From assembly GCA_938084585.1 (NCBI GenBank), contig CALKFF010000009.1, positions 1 through 64,000 on the forward strand: 64,000 nucleotides of DNA, read 5' to 3'. A program made the translations under genes and the position numbers. This DNA is from an uncultured Flavobacteriales bacterium (GTDB taxonomy: Bacteria > Bacteroidota > Bacteroidia > Flavobacteriales_D > Sanyastnellaceae). This document shows, in pieces, positions 25,764-34,686 of this stretch. Under the pieces are notes generated by a model. The model saw nothing but the letters and a program-made list of their open reading frames with translations. It was not told the origin of the DNA and searched no databases. How positions within the stretch are numbered: position 1 is the first letter of the stretch; every line of letters starts with the position of its first letter.

Positions 25764-26906
25764 ATGACTGCCGCCCCACTGCGCATTGGAATCGTCTGCT
25801 ACCCCACCTACGGCGGAAGCGGCGTGGTGGCGACGGAGCTCGGCAAGGCCTTGGCCGACCAAGGGCACGAGGTGCATTTCATCACATACACCCAACCCGT
25901 TCGCTTGGGGTCATTTCACCCCCGCGTGTTCTACCACGAGGTGGAAGTTTCCAAGTACCCGCTCTTCGACTACCCGCCCTACGAACTGGTTTTGACGTCC
26001 AAAATGGTGGAGGTGGCCACGGCCTGTGCGCTCGACTTGCTGCACGTGCACTACGCCATCCCCCACGCGAGTGCGGCGTTGAATGCGCGTAGGATTTTGG
26101 CCAAACAAGGGCAACGCCTTCCAGTGGTCACCACCCTGCACGGCACGGACATCACCCTGTTGGGCCAGGACGCGTCATTCAAACCATCGATCAGCGACGC
26201 CATCGAGGAAAGCGACGTCGTGACCGCTGTGTCACACGACCTCAAGCGGGTGTCCGTGGAGACGTTCGGCAAGCATCCGATTGAGGTGGTGCCCAACTTC
26301 ATTTGCCCAAGCCATTTCCAAAGGGAGCCCAACGCGTCGTTCAAAGAGGAGCTTTCGCCGTCCGGCGCTCCTGTGCTCTGCCACATCAGCAACTTCCGAC
26401 CAGTGAAACGCGTGTGCGACGTGGTGGCCATGTTCGCCCATCTCCGGGCATCCAAAGAAGCCAAACTCCTCATGGTTGGAGACGGCCCCGACCGCGCGGC
26501 AGCAGAGCGGCACGCCCTCGACTTGAAGGTCGCCGAGGATGTGGTGTTCTTGGGCAAGGTCAAGAATCCCATCGAACCCCTGCTCATCAGCGACTTGCTG
26601 GTCCTGCCTTCAGAAACAGAAAGCTTTGGACTCGTGGCCTTGGAAGCCTTCGCCGCAGGGGTGCCCGTGATTTCGACAGACGTGGGCGGGCTGCCCGAAG
26701 TCAACCTGCATGGCAAAACCGGCATGCTCCGCCCCGTGGGAGATGTGGAATGCATGGCCAAGGACGCCCTGCATGTGCTCGACAGCGCCCATTTCCCAAG
26801 CTTCCATGAAGCTGCCCTCCAACGGGCCGAAGCGTTCCACATTCACAAGATCCTGCCCCAATATGAGGCCCTGTACCGCAAGGCCCTGGCCACCCCTTTG
26901 TCATGA
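25764..26906 (+). CDS. bshA: N-acetyl-alpha-D-glucosaminyl L-malate synthase BshA
   Basis: A 380-residue GT4 retaining glycosyltransferase that joins GlcNAc from UDP-GlcNAc to L-malate, the first step of bacillithiol synthesis. BshA-specific blocks: IGIVCYPTYGGSGVVATELG, HFITYTQPVRL, FDYPPYELVLTSKMVEVA, LHVHYAIPHASAA, TLHGTDITLLGQD, VTAVSHDLKR and the E-x7-E motif region SETESFGLVALEAFAAGVPV. bshB and bshC are not in the window. It starts 3 bp after the GH3 fusion gene and overlaps the next gene by 4 bp. Confidence 0.95.
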   Translation: MTAAPLRIGIVCYPTYGGSGVVATELGKALADQGHEVHFITYTQPVRLGSFHPRVFYHEVEVSKYPLFDYPPYELVLTSKMVEVATACALDLLHVHYAIPHASAALNARRILAKQGQRLPVVTTLHGTDITLLGQDASFKPSISDAIEESDVVTAVSHDLKRVSVETFGKHPIEVVPNFICPSHFQREPNASFKEELSPSGAPVLCHISNFRPVKRVCDVVAMFAHLRASKEAKLLMVGDGPDRAAAERHALDLKVAEDVVFLGKVKNPIEPLLISDLLVLPSETESFGLVALEAFAAGVPVISTDVGGLPEVNLHGKTGMLRPVGDVECMAKDALHVLDSAHFPSFHEAALQRAEAFHIHKILPQYEALYRKALATPLS

Positions 26907-27463
26907 AAAGTCACCGCATCGGAGAACGCATCGTGGTCAGCCGTTCTGGCGACCGTTGGATGGCCACCATTACAGGCGCCATCCCCGATTGGCAGCGACA
27001 GAGCCTCGAGCTTTGGCTGGGCGCATGGGGGGCGCTGGGGGCCATGTTGGCGTACGGCGCATGGCGTTTCCCCGGAGGAGAACGTCAATTCTACCTCATT
27101 TACCTGGGGTTTTGGGCCTTCTTCGCGATGCGCGGATGGAAGGCCGTGCGCTGGCGCCGCTCGGGCCAAGAAGTTGTCCAATTGAGTCAGGATGGGTTGT
27201 CCATCCGGCTGGACCATGGTGAGCAGACCGGCAAAGCCACCGAGGCGCCGCTGCAAGAGCTGAAGCCAGCCGAAGCCCCCGCCCCCAACCCCAAGTCGTT
27301 CCTCGAATCGATGGACCAGCAGTTTTGGGTGGTCGGTGGGGACCGCATCCACGTGGGAACGGCGTCCAAAACCCTCGTGTTTGGGAAGCAATTGGAATCC
27401 AAAGACGCGATTCAACTCGTGACGCTCTTCAACAAGCACTTGGCTCAGTTGAAGAAGGCCTGA
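26903..27463 (+). CDS. Hypothetical two-helix membrane protein
   Basis: A 186-residue protein with two adjacent membrane segments (about residues 33-54 and 59-82), a basic loop after them and a soluble C-terminal part with a Pro/Ala-rich linker (EAPAPNPKSF). The ending VTLFNKHLAQLKKA looks like an amphipathic helix. No catalytic motif or family recognised. It overlaps bshA by ATGA, so it is co-translated with it; a bacillithiol-related role would be only guilt by association. Confidence 0.7.
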   Translation: MKSHRIGERIVVSRSGDRWMATITGAIPDWQRQSLELWLGAWGALGAMLAYGAWRFPGGERQFYLIYLGFWAFFAMRGWKAVRWRRSGQEVVQLSQDGLSIRLDHGEQTGKATEAPLQELKPAEAPAPNPKSFLESMDQQFWVVGGDRIHVGTASKTLVFGKQLESKDAIQLVTLFNKHLAQLKKA

Positions 27464-27538
27464 CGCGTCTGCCAACCCAACATCCACGGCCGTGCATTGG
27501 GCTGAGGAGGACATCGAGAAGGTGTCGACCCTTGCGCC

Positions 27539-28210
27539 ATGAATGTCCTTTCAACCAGGCCCTTGGCAGCATCGATTTTCTGCTTGGCCTTGGCTTCCTG
27601 CCACCCCTTCACCGCTCCTGACCCTCACGTCAAAACCGTCGTCTGGGACGTCCACGGCGCCCCGCCGGCGTCAGGGCACGCTTTGCTGATTCAACCTGCT
27701 GCGCCCAACGATGGCATGTCCACCACCCCATGGACACCGCTCAGCGACACCCTCTTGTGGGACCTCTCGACTGGAGAACTTGAATGGCCCCATGTCCCAT
27801 TGGACGCGTGGTGGCACATCGAATCCAGCGACCCGTGCCACCCAGGCAGCATGCGGGCGGACCGCTTTCCTGCCTTCACCGACACATGCCACATGACCAG
27901 CCACACCACCCTGCACTTGTCCGGAAAAATGCACCGCACGTTGGGCGCGTCTGTGACAGGGTATCGTTTGGAACTCAAGTCCCGTGGCGCCTCGAACTGG
28001 CAAGTGGCTGAAACCTGGGACATGAACCGTGGGACCATTCACCGCGTCCTGCCCATGCAACTGAGCGAAGGGCCATGGTCGTTTCGGCTGCTTCGAATGC
28101 ATAACGATCAGCCACCGAGGTTGATTCATGACACGACCGCAACGACGTGCCACCAGGATGGGTGGTCCTGGATTTGGAACGACCTCGACGCCACAACCCC
28201 TCAGCCATGA
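27539..28210 (+). CDS. Hypothetical lipoprotein
   Basis: A 223-residue envelope protein with a lipoprotein signal (LALASC, C21). The mature part is rich in Trp, His and Ser/Thr and probably all-beta (HVKTVVWDVHGAPP, SGHALLIQPAAPN, GYRLELKSRGASNW). It has four or more cysteines (SDPCHPGSM, FTDTCHMT, TTCHQDGW), suggesting periplasmic disulfides. Function unknown. The stop overlaps the start of the large esterase/beta-helix gene (ATGA at 28207-28210), so the two form a pair. Confidence 0.7.
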   Translation: MNVLSTRPLAASIFCLALASCHPFTAPDPHVKTVVWDVHGAPPASGHALLIQPAAPNDGMSTTPWTPLSDTLLWDLSTGELEWPHVPLDAWWHIESSDPCHPGSMRADRFPAFTDTCHMTSHTTLHLSGKMHRTLGASVTGYRLELKSRGASNWQVAETWDMNRGTIHRVLPMQLSEGPWSFRLLRMHNDQPPRLIHDTTATTCHQDGWSWIWNDLDATTPQP

Positions 28211-31128
28211 GGAGGCTTTTCACGGGCGTCGCGGTTGTTGTGCTGACCATGGTCAAAGGATGGTCCCAGCCTTGGATCATCCCCACCCCGGATTCTCCTC
28301 CTTGGTGTCCTGACGGAACGGGTTGCAACGCACAAATCAGCGCCACCCTCCAAGGTGTGGACGTTCATGGGGTGGCACATTGCCGCTTGGGGTTTGATGG
28401 CGTGTTCGACAAACCGGTCGTGCTCTTGGAAGGCATCGACTTCAACCCCACCACCGTCACCTCTCCTGAACTTGGCTTTGGTGACCTTCACTGGGGCACC
28501 ATGTTCGGTGGCGATTTGACTCAAGTCCCACTGGCTGCAGGGTACAGGCCCATGCTGGACTCCCTCCATGAAAGAGGAGCAGATGTGGTGATGCTCGACT
28601 TTGAAGACGGCACCACCAGCTTGGAGCGCAAGGCGGCGCTTGCACGCCGTTTGCTTGAGCTCGTCCTGTCCTCCAAGGTTGGCAACACCCCGGTGACCCT
28701 CGTGGGAGTCAGCATGGGAGGTGTGGTGGCACGCATGGTCCTTGCCCAGTGGGAGGCAGCCGCAGGTCCAGGACATTGCGTCAGTCCGTTCGTGGCCATT
28801 GACGCCCCCTTTCTGGGCGCCACATTGCCTCAGGGGGTTCAAGGTTTGATGTCCATTCTCGCAGGCCAATCGAACCAGGCATCTCAGTTCTGGGAGGTGT
28901 TCAATTCCCCTGCGGCCAAACAGCTCCTCCGGAACCACATGCAAGACTCCTTCGCGCACCAGAACGTGGTGACGATGCTGAACACCCTCGGATGGCCTGA
29001 CCAAACCCAACATTTGAACATCGTGAACAGCCACCCTGACGGGGTCGCTCCGCTCTCTGAAGACCCACTTTTGCACGTGGAATGGGCGCTTTCACCGTGG
29101 TCGCAACCGTCTTTCATGATGCGGGCTGAGCGCTGGAACTCGGAGAACGCTTTTTTGGCCGCAGCCATTTTGCCGGGCGACCTCAATCCCAACACACCCC
29201 TCGGCATCCTCGATGCAGAGGTGGCGTTGGGGACATGGACAGAGACCGATTGGGAATCTGTGGCCGGCTCCTCCGGAGACCATGTGGTGTTGCTGGCATC
29301 GAGCCTGGCGCAAGAGGTGGAATTGGACGTGACCCATTGGCAAATCCAAGAAGACGTCACCTTCGTCCCACACGAAAGCGCCCTCGGGGGACCCAACAGC
29401 CCCTGGGACGCCGTGTCGACAGCCCCCTTGTCCGCCCCACGGGAGGATCACGCCAGCTTGCCGCCTCATCACCGGGCATGGTTGATGAACCAACTCGACG
29501 CGACGTGGGCGCAATGCGCTCCGTTGTTCCACCAACCTTACGCTGCAGAGACCGTCTTCTTGAGCGCTGAAGGCACGTCGCCCAGGCTCATTCACAGCAC
29601 TGTGCTTACGGAAGGCGACACGTTGTGGGTAGGCGACCCCAGTGCACCATGCGAAGCGACAACCTCCCCATGCGCAGGTGAGATCGTGGTGGGAGCTCAT
29701 GCCGCGATTCACGTCGGCTCCGCGCTCTCTTCTGGGGTACTCAGCATCTCTGCTGGGACTGGGCTGACCGTCGAGCCTGGCGGCACAGTGCACATCCACC
29801 CTGGCTCAGAACTCGTCATTCAACCAGGGGGCGATTTGACCCTTGGTGGCGGACGGTTGGTGCTTGAAGGGGATGCCCAACTTCGGGTTGAACACGACGG
29901 CCTCTTGGAACTTCAAGATGGTGCGGAATGGCATGTCGAAGACGCAGCTGGACTCGTGGATGTGCATGGCACGGTGCACGTCCCAGCCCACCAAGAGGTG
30001 CAATGGAAAACCAATGGACACGTGGACTGGCACGGGGGCAGCCGTCTTTGGCTCGGGTCTCAAGGCGCTTTGCATTGCGACGGGAACGACACGGGCCTGT
30101 GGACCTTGGCAGGGCCTGTGGCGTGGCAAGGTCCCGGCCATGCCCACCTCAAAAACCTCAAGGTCTTCTGGCTGTCCGAAGGTCATTTGCACGCCACCTG
30201 CCGCACGACCTTGGAGGATTGCGACCTGACCGCCGAGGATCCCGCAGCGCCAAGCCTCTTCTCAGAGGGACGCACGCGCATCTCTCACTCCAAGGTTGGC
30301 GGTCTCTTTTGGGAACATCAAGGCCAAGGGGATATGCCAGCTTCGACTTCGGCCTTTTTCGCAGAAGACTCCCAATGGGAAGACTGCCAATTGGCCCTCA
30401 GCGAATGTTCAGCCCAGGTCGCGGACAACGACTTTGTTCACTCTCCCGTCCGAATTGAAGCGCCACAGACGCCATTCAAGGTCACGGGCAACACGCTTCA
30501 AGCGCCTTGGCACGCCACCACCCCCACCTTGTCTCTGTCACATGGAGAAGGAAATCCGGTTTGGCTGGAAAACAACATCTGGGTTCAAGGCTTGGGCCTC
30601 CACATTCAACAAACTGCAGCCACCCTGAAATGCAACACTTGGTTGGATTGCGGCGCCGGCGCCGTCCACATTGAAGGAGTCGCGCAGGCATGCATGGCCT
30701 CTGCATGCGGAGGCGGAGGAAATGTGTTCGATCAGAACGCTTGGCATGTTGTTCTGAGCAATGCTCCCCTCCCACACATGTCAGGTGCGAACCACTTGGG
30801 ATGGGCCCTTGACGGGTTCATCCAAGGCACCACGTCCGACCAGCTCACAAGCTGGACAGTTGCGGGATGCAGTTGGGATCCTGCTTGGGGAATGGGCCTG
30901 TGGACCGGGGAGGTGCCTTCTGAGCTTTCAGGCCAAACGGAGGCCGGTGGGCTCGGCGCGTACATCCCAGTCTTTGCGTTTGACCCCAGACCGCGCTCCC
31001 CCTGCACGTCCTCACCATGGTCAGCAAAACCATTGAAGAAGACGGAGTCGTCTGGGTTGTGGAACCTTTTGGGGCAAGAACTCCAGGAAAATCAAGCGTC
31101 CAGCAACGCTTCCAAGGCAGACAAATAG
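28207..31128 (+). CDS. Secreted esterase/lipase-like protein with right-handed beta-helix, possible T9SS type A tail
   Basis: A 973-residue exported protein. Signal peptide MRRLFTGVAVVVLTMVKGWS. Residues about 55-310 look like an alpha/beta hydrolase: LLEGIDFNP, and the nucleophile elbow GVSMGG with S169. From about residue 510 a Gly/His/Trp-rich repeat region (TVHIHPGSELVIQPGGDLTL, GTVHVPAHQEVQW, LEDCDLTAED) suggests a long right-handed beta-helix. The last residues GLWNLLGQELQE resemble the start of a T9SS type A sorting domain, which then ends about 30 residues early. Lipid or ester hydrolysis at the surface is a plausible role. Its 3' end overlaps convergent aroQ by 37 bp. Confidence 0.65.
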   Translation: MRRLFTGVAVVVLTMVKGWSQPWIIPTPDSPPWCPDGTGCNAQISATLQGVDVHGVAHCRLGFDGVFDKPVVLLEGIDFNPTTVTSPELGFGDLHWGTMFGGDLTQVPLAAGYRPMLDSLHERGADVVMLDFEDGTTSLERKAALARRLLELVLSSKVGNTPVTLVGVSMGGVVARMVLAQWEAAAGPGHCVSPFVAIDAPFLGATLPQGVQGLMSILAGQSNQASQFWEVFNSPAAKQLLRNHMQDSFAHQNVVTMLNTLGWPDQTQHLNIVNSHPDGVAPLSEDPLLHVEWALSPWSQPSFMMRAERWNSENAFLAAAILPGDLNPNTPLGILDAEVALGTWTETDWESVAGSSGDHVVLLASSLAQEVELDVTHWQIQEDVTFVPHESALGGPNSPWDAVSTAPLSAPREDHASLPPHHRAWLMNQLDATWAQCAPLFHQPYAAETVFLSAEGTSPRLIHSTVLTEGDTLWVGDPSAPCEATTSPCAGEIVVGAHAAIHVGSALSSGVLSISAGTGLTVEPGGTVHIHPGSELVIQPGGDLTLGGGRLVLEGDAQLRVEHDGLLELQDGAEWHVEDAAGLVDVHGTVHVPAHQEVQWKTNGHVDWHGGSRLWLGSQGALHCDGNDTGLWTLAGPVAWQGPGHAHLKNLKVFWLSEGHLHATCRTTLEDCDLTAEDPAAPSLFSEGRTRISHSKVGGLFWEHQGQGDMPASTSAFFAEDSQWEDCQLALSECSAQVADNDFVHSPVRIEAPQTPFKVTGNTLQAPWHATTPTLSLSHGEGNPVWLENNIWVQGLGLHIQQTAATLKCNTWLDCGAGAVHIEGVAQACMASACGGGGNVFDQNAWHVVLSNAPLPHMSGANHLGWALDGFIQGTTSDQLTSWTVAGCSWDPAWGMGLWTGEVPSELSGQTEAGGLGAYIPVFAFDPRPRSPCTSSPWSAKPLKKTESSGLWNLLGQELQENQASSNASKADK

Positions 31129-31520
31129 CCTTGGAGGCCCAACCCTGAAACGCACGCCTTGGCTGCAGCCGCCGTCAAGCTGGTGCGGCGGAAGTGCTCG
31201 CGGCCATGGATGTTGGAGATGTGCACCTCAACCACAGGAATTTGAATCGCCTCCACCGCGTCGCGCAACGCCACAGAGGTGTGCGAGAATCCGCCGGGGT
31301 TGAAGACCACGCCCAGGCAAGATTCGCCCGCGGCGTGGAGCGCGTCGATGAGTTCGCCTTCGTGGTTGCTTTGGAACGCTTGAATGTCGGCTCCGAGCTC
31401 CGCCGCACGTGCCGCCACGGCAGCCTCGAGCTTCTCCAGCGTCAAGTCGCCGTAGACCTCTGGGTTGCGCTGCCCCAACAAATTGAGGTTGGGGCCGTGG
31501 ATGAGGGCAATTTTGATCAT
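31092..31520 (-). CDS. aroQ: 3-dehydroquinate dehydratase, type II
   Basis: A 142-residue enzyme of the shikimate pathway (3-dehydroquinate to 3-dehydroshikimate), a dodecamer in relatives. Signatures: IHGPNLNLLGQRNPEVYG (with the catalytic Tyr), FQSNHEGELID, VFNPGGFSHTSVALRDA and EVHISNIHGREHFRR. The ATG at 31520 shares its first base with the transporter's TGA stop (TGATG), so it is the last gene of a minus-strand operon. A GTG one codon upstream is less likely. Confidence 0.96.
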   Translation of the reverse strand: MIKIALIHGPNLNLLGQRNPEVYGDLTLEKLEAAVAARAAELGADIQAFQSNHEGELIDALHAAGESCLGVVFNPGGFSHTSVALRDAVEAIQIPVVEVHISNIHGREHFRRTSLTAAAAKACVSGLGLQGYLSALEALLDA

Positions 31521-33760
31521 CACTGAATGGCGAGGGGTTTCATCCCGTGAACAAACATCACTTCTCCCAAGCCATTAAACCGCTCAAAGGCGTCCTCGCC
31601 CATGGTTTCGATGTCGGACGCTTGGAATCCAAGAATGACAAGGTCCGCACCGCCCGATTTGTTCTTGATGGTCTGCACAGAACTGGAGTGGTGGGTGACG
31701 TGCTCGATGTTTTGCTCCGCAATGGGCAAGCGGCCCTCCACGATGCTGGCACGCAACGCCTCCTCCTCTTCTGCATTCTCGCCGTCGTGAAGGAAAAACA
31801 CGCTGATGCTGGCGTCGCTCCAGTCGGGATGGCCCTGCAAGATGTAAGCCAGCAAAATCATCAGGCTTGAGTTGACGCTGTCTTCTGGCGTGATCCACAA
31901 ATGGATGTCGTGCTTGTTGCCAAACTTCCGACCGCTGCTCCGCAACAACGCCAAGTCCAAACCCGACGCCGCCAGCAGCCCGAAGTTGTCCATGAGTTGG
32001 TCCCGGTTGGCCGGCTGGTCCGGCGAATACTCCATCAAGAACAGGTTGTTTCCCTTGCCTGAAATGCCCGGCAGCTGGATGCACTGGGCGATCGCCGACG
32101 TGTAAGAAGGGCTGATGATGGTGTCCAGGTGAACGCGACTCCGGTTTCCGCGGGCGCGCTTGACAAGTTGAGCCTGAGCCTTTCTGGCCTCCGCTTGGGT
32201 TTCCTGGGACAAGAACCCTTTGACAAAGTGCATGTACGTCCCGAAGCCATGGCGGTATGCCACCCACCGCACCATGTCAAACCCTTCTTGGCGGTCGAAG
32301 GTGTCTGGGGAAATCGCCAACACGAAGGGCCGCCAGCCAGTGGACTCTTCGAGGTCGTCGTCGTCGCTCATTTGCAACGCCAGCTGCAAGAACCGCTGGA
32401 CTTGGAAAATGACCCCGCGGAACAACCGAACCATCCCACGCTGGCCGCCGCCAAGTCGGGACACCCATGCGTGGATGAGCACCATGATGATCAAACTCGC
32501 CGTGGCGTAGGTCGGGTTCATCCCGAACATCAGCACGACACACAACACCGCCCCCATCAAGCTGATGGACCAGTGCGACCGGAAGGTGGGACGGTAACTT
32601 GGGTCGGCCGCCATGTGTTCCAAAAAGGACACGAGGCAGATGGCCCCATAGGTCACCATGAAGAACATGGAGATGATCTCGGCCACGGCGTTGATGTCGC
32701 CCATCAAGACAAACACAAACGCTATGGCGCACGTGGCCAAGGACGCCCGCACCGGTTCGTTTTGGGATCCCCTGCCCTTCTTCAGCCAGGCCGACATGCC
32801 GGCCGGAAAGATCTCGTCCGCGGCAATGGCTTGCAACGTTCGAGGCGCCACCATCACACTGCCCAAGGCCGAACTCATCGCCGCGGCGGCCAGTCCGATG
32901 GGAATGATGGGGCCCCAGAGGGCGATGTTTTCCATGTACAATTCGTCTGCAGCCAAGGCTTCGAGCGGGGCGCTCCACCACAATTTGATGGCCACCGCGA
33001 TGTAAATCACAATGCCCACCACCGTGGCCCAAATGGTGCCTTTCGGAATGCTGGAACGAGGGTCTTTCAAATCGCCGCTGAGCCCAAGCCCAGCAGCAAT
33101 GCCAGTGAACGCAGGAAAGATGAAGGTGAACACTTCGAAGAACGAGAACCGATTCACGGTTTCGCCAGACGCGGTCGTCAGCACATCGGGGATGGTCGCC
33201 AGAGGACTCAGGTTGGGGTTTCCTGGACCGCTGCCCAGAAAGAACAAGACCAACGCCGAGAACAAGAGCACGACCACGATGTAGAGGGCTTTCACCCCGA
33301 GGTTGGCCCCCTTGCCCACCATGAGCACCGTGAGCAACGCCATCACCCCGAGGTTGACCCACATGGGGTCGATGGCCACGCCGTGAACCACGTCAGTCCA
33401 GTGCAGCAAATCGCGACAAGCCACCGTGAATGCAATGACATAAAAGGCCACGCTGATCGCTTGCGACAAGTATAATGCAAGGCCAATGGCGCCACCAATG
33501 TTCAAGCCAAACGACCTGGAAATCATATAATAGGCCCCGCCTCCTTCGACTTTTTGGTTGGTGGCGATTTCCGCCACAGCGAGGGCGGTGGGCACCGTCA
33601 CAAGGTGGCCCACGAAGACAATCATCAACGTGGACACCAAGCCGACGTGGGCCACGGCGTACCCGAAACGCAAGAACAGGATTGCCCCCAAAATGGTGGA
33701 GATGGCCGTCAAAAACACCGGCCACGTGCCCATCGTTTTGAGGTTTTCCTGCGGGGTCAT
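31520..33760 (-). CDS. APC-superfamily cation-chloride cotransporter-like protein (SLC12-type)
   Basis: A 746-residue protein with about 12 membrane helices in residues 10-440 and a large cytosolic C-terminus, the layout of SLC12 cation-chloride cotransporters. The first helix has the APC break motif TILGAILFLRFGYAV, followed by EGGGAYYMISRSFG and FFEVFTFIFPAFTGIAAGLGLSGDLKDPRSSIPKGT. The C-terminal region includes LQLALQMSDDDDLEE and two Rossmann-like USP-type segments. Ion specificity is unknown; an amino acid permease is the alternative. The ATG at 33760 overlaps the stop of the upstream gene (ATGA); an upstream in-frame ATG would lie inside that gene. Confidence 0.85.
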   Translation of the reverse strand: MTPQENLKTMGTWPVFLTAISTILGAILFLRFGYAVAHVGLVSTLMIVFVGHLVTVPTALAVAEIATNQKVEGGGAYYMISRSFGLNIGGAIGLALYLSQAISVAFYVIAFTVACRDLLHWTDVVHGVAIDPMWVNLGVMALLTVLMVGKGANLGVKALYIVVVLLFSALVLFFLGSGPGNPNLSPLATIPDVLTTASGETVNRFSFFEVFTFIFPAFTGIAAGLGLSGDLKDPRSSIPKGTIWATVVGIVIYIAVAIKLWWSAPLEALAADELYMENIALWGPIIPIGLAAAAMSSALGSVMVAPRTLQAIAADEIFPAGMSAWLKKGRGSQNEPVRASLATCAIAFVFVLMGDINAVAEIISMFFMVTYGAICLVSFLEHMAADPSYRPTFRSHWSISLMGAVLCVVLMFGMNPTYATASLIIMVLIHAWVSRLGGGQRGMVRLFRGVIFQVQRFLQLALQMSDDDDLEESTGWRPFVLAISPDTFDRQEGFDMVRWVAYRHGFGTYMHFVKGFLSQETQAEARKAQAQLVKRARGNRSRVHLDTIISPSYTSAIAQCIQLPGISGKGNNLFLMEYSPDQPANRDQLMDNFGLLAASGLDLALLRSSGRKFGNKHDIHLWITPEDSVNSSLMILLAYILQGHPDWSDASISVFFLHDGENAEEEEALRASIVEGRLPIAEQNIEHVTHHSSSVQTIKNKSGGADLVILGFQASDIETMGEDAFERFNGLGEVMFVHGMKPLAIQ

Positions 33761-34635
33761 GGATGGCCGTTTTCGGTGGGGTTCCACTTGACCACGGCAT
33801 GCACAGGCATGTGGTCGCTGATGAAGAACCCTTTGACGATCACCTCGTCGACACATGTCCAAGTGGCCTCCAGTCCCTTCACGTACACCGCGTCAATGCG
33901 GGGACCACCTGCCGACCCCTCTGGTTTGAAGGTGGTGTAGGTGGGGAATTCACGTCGGCAACGGACTTTGGGGTTGTCGTACGTGTTCACGAAACCCGCT
34001 TCGGTCAGGGCCGTCCGGCCTGGTGAGGCCTGCACTTCATTGAAATCCCCCAGCAACGCCGTGGCGTCTGCCTCGCATGCTGCGTCCAGCACGGCAAGAA
34101 AGTCCCCGGCGAATTCACGCGCGTCGACCGACACGTGGCTCCAATGCGTGTTGTACACCCGCAACGTCTTGCCGTCGGCCTTGTGATGCAACGTGGCCAC
34201 CGTCACAATCCGCGGCAAATCCGCGGCAGGATGAACGGCTCCAGGGGTTTTCCAATCTCGGGCCAGCCACAAGGTTTGGCTGTGGAGCAATTCCCACTTG
34301 TTTTTGTCGTAAAAAATGGGACAGGCTTCTCCGCCCCCGTCGGCATCTCGACCTGAACCGACATGGGCCATCCAAGGAAGCCGAGCGGCCAGGTCCTCCA
34401 CCTGATTCGGCAGCGCTTCTTGGAGGCCCACGACGTCGTAAAAGCCAACGATTTGGGCCACTTGGTCCCGCCGTTCTTCCCACGTCAAGGGGTCGCCTGG
34501 GTTGTCGTAGCGCACGTTGAAGGTGGCCAAAGACCACTCGCCTTCTCGCATTTGAGCTGAAGCAGGCGTCAGACTCCACAAGACACTCCACACGAGCAGC
34601 GCGCAGCGGCAAATTTGTTTGGACGAAAGAGGCAT
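33757..34635 (-). CDS. Secreted endonuclease/exonuclease/phosphatase-family protein
   Basis: A 292-residue exported protein with signal peptide ending LTPASAQ. EEP-fold motifs in order: LATFNVRYDN, VGLQEALPNQVEDL (metal-binding Glu), YNTHWSHVS, LLGDFNEVQ (Asp-x-Asn) and FISDHMPVHAVV (catalytic Asp-His). Relatives include surface DNases and sphingomyelinase-type phosphodiesterases; the substrate cannot be chosen. First gene of the minus operon with the SLC12-like transporter and aroQ; a TACCTTTG box ends 4 bp before its ATG. Confidence 0.88.
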   Translation of the reverse strand: MPLSSKQICRCALLVWSVLWSLTPASAQMREGEWSLATFNVRYDNPGDPLTWEERRDQVAQIVGFYDVVGLQEALPNQVEDLAARLPWMAHVGSGRDADGGGEACPIFYDKNKWELLHSQTLWLARDWKTPGAVHPAADLPRIVTVATLHHKADGKTLRVYNTHWSHVSVDAREFAGDFLAVLDAACEADATALLGDFNEVQASPGRTALTEAGFVNTYDNPKVRCRREFPTYTTFKPEGSAGGPRIDAVYVKGLEATWTCVDEVIVKGFFISDHMPVHAVVKWNPTENGHP

Positions 34636-34639
34636 CTCT

Positions 34640-34671
34640 CAAAGGTACCGCATCCCGGGACAGTACCTTCG
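34640..34671. promoter_or_regulatory. Divergent putative -7 boxes
   Basis: TACCTTTG on minus (34647 to 34640) ends 4 bp before the ATG at 34635, and TACCTTCG on plus (34664-34671) lies 15 bp before the rlmD ATG at 34687. The arrangement mirrors the one at 5390-5417. Confidence 0.5.
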
Positions 34672-34686
34672 CGGCAAACCAAGGAC

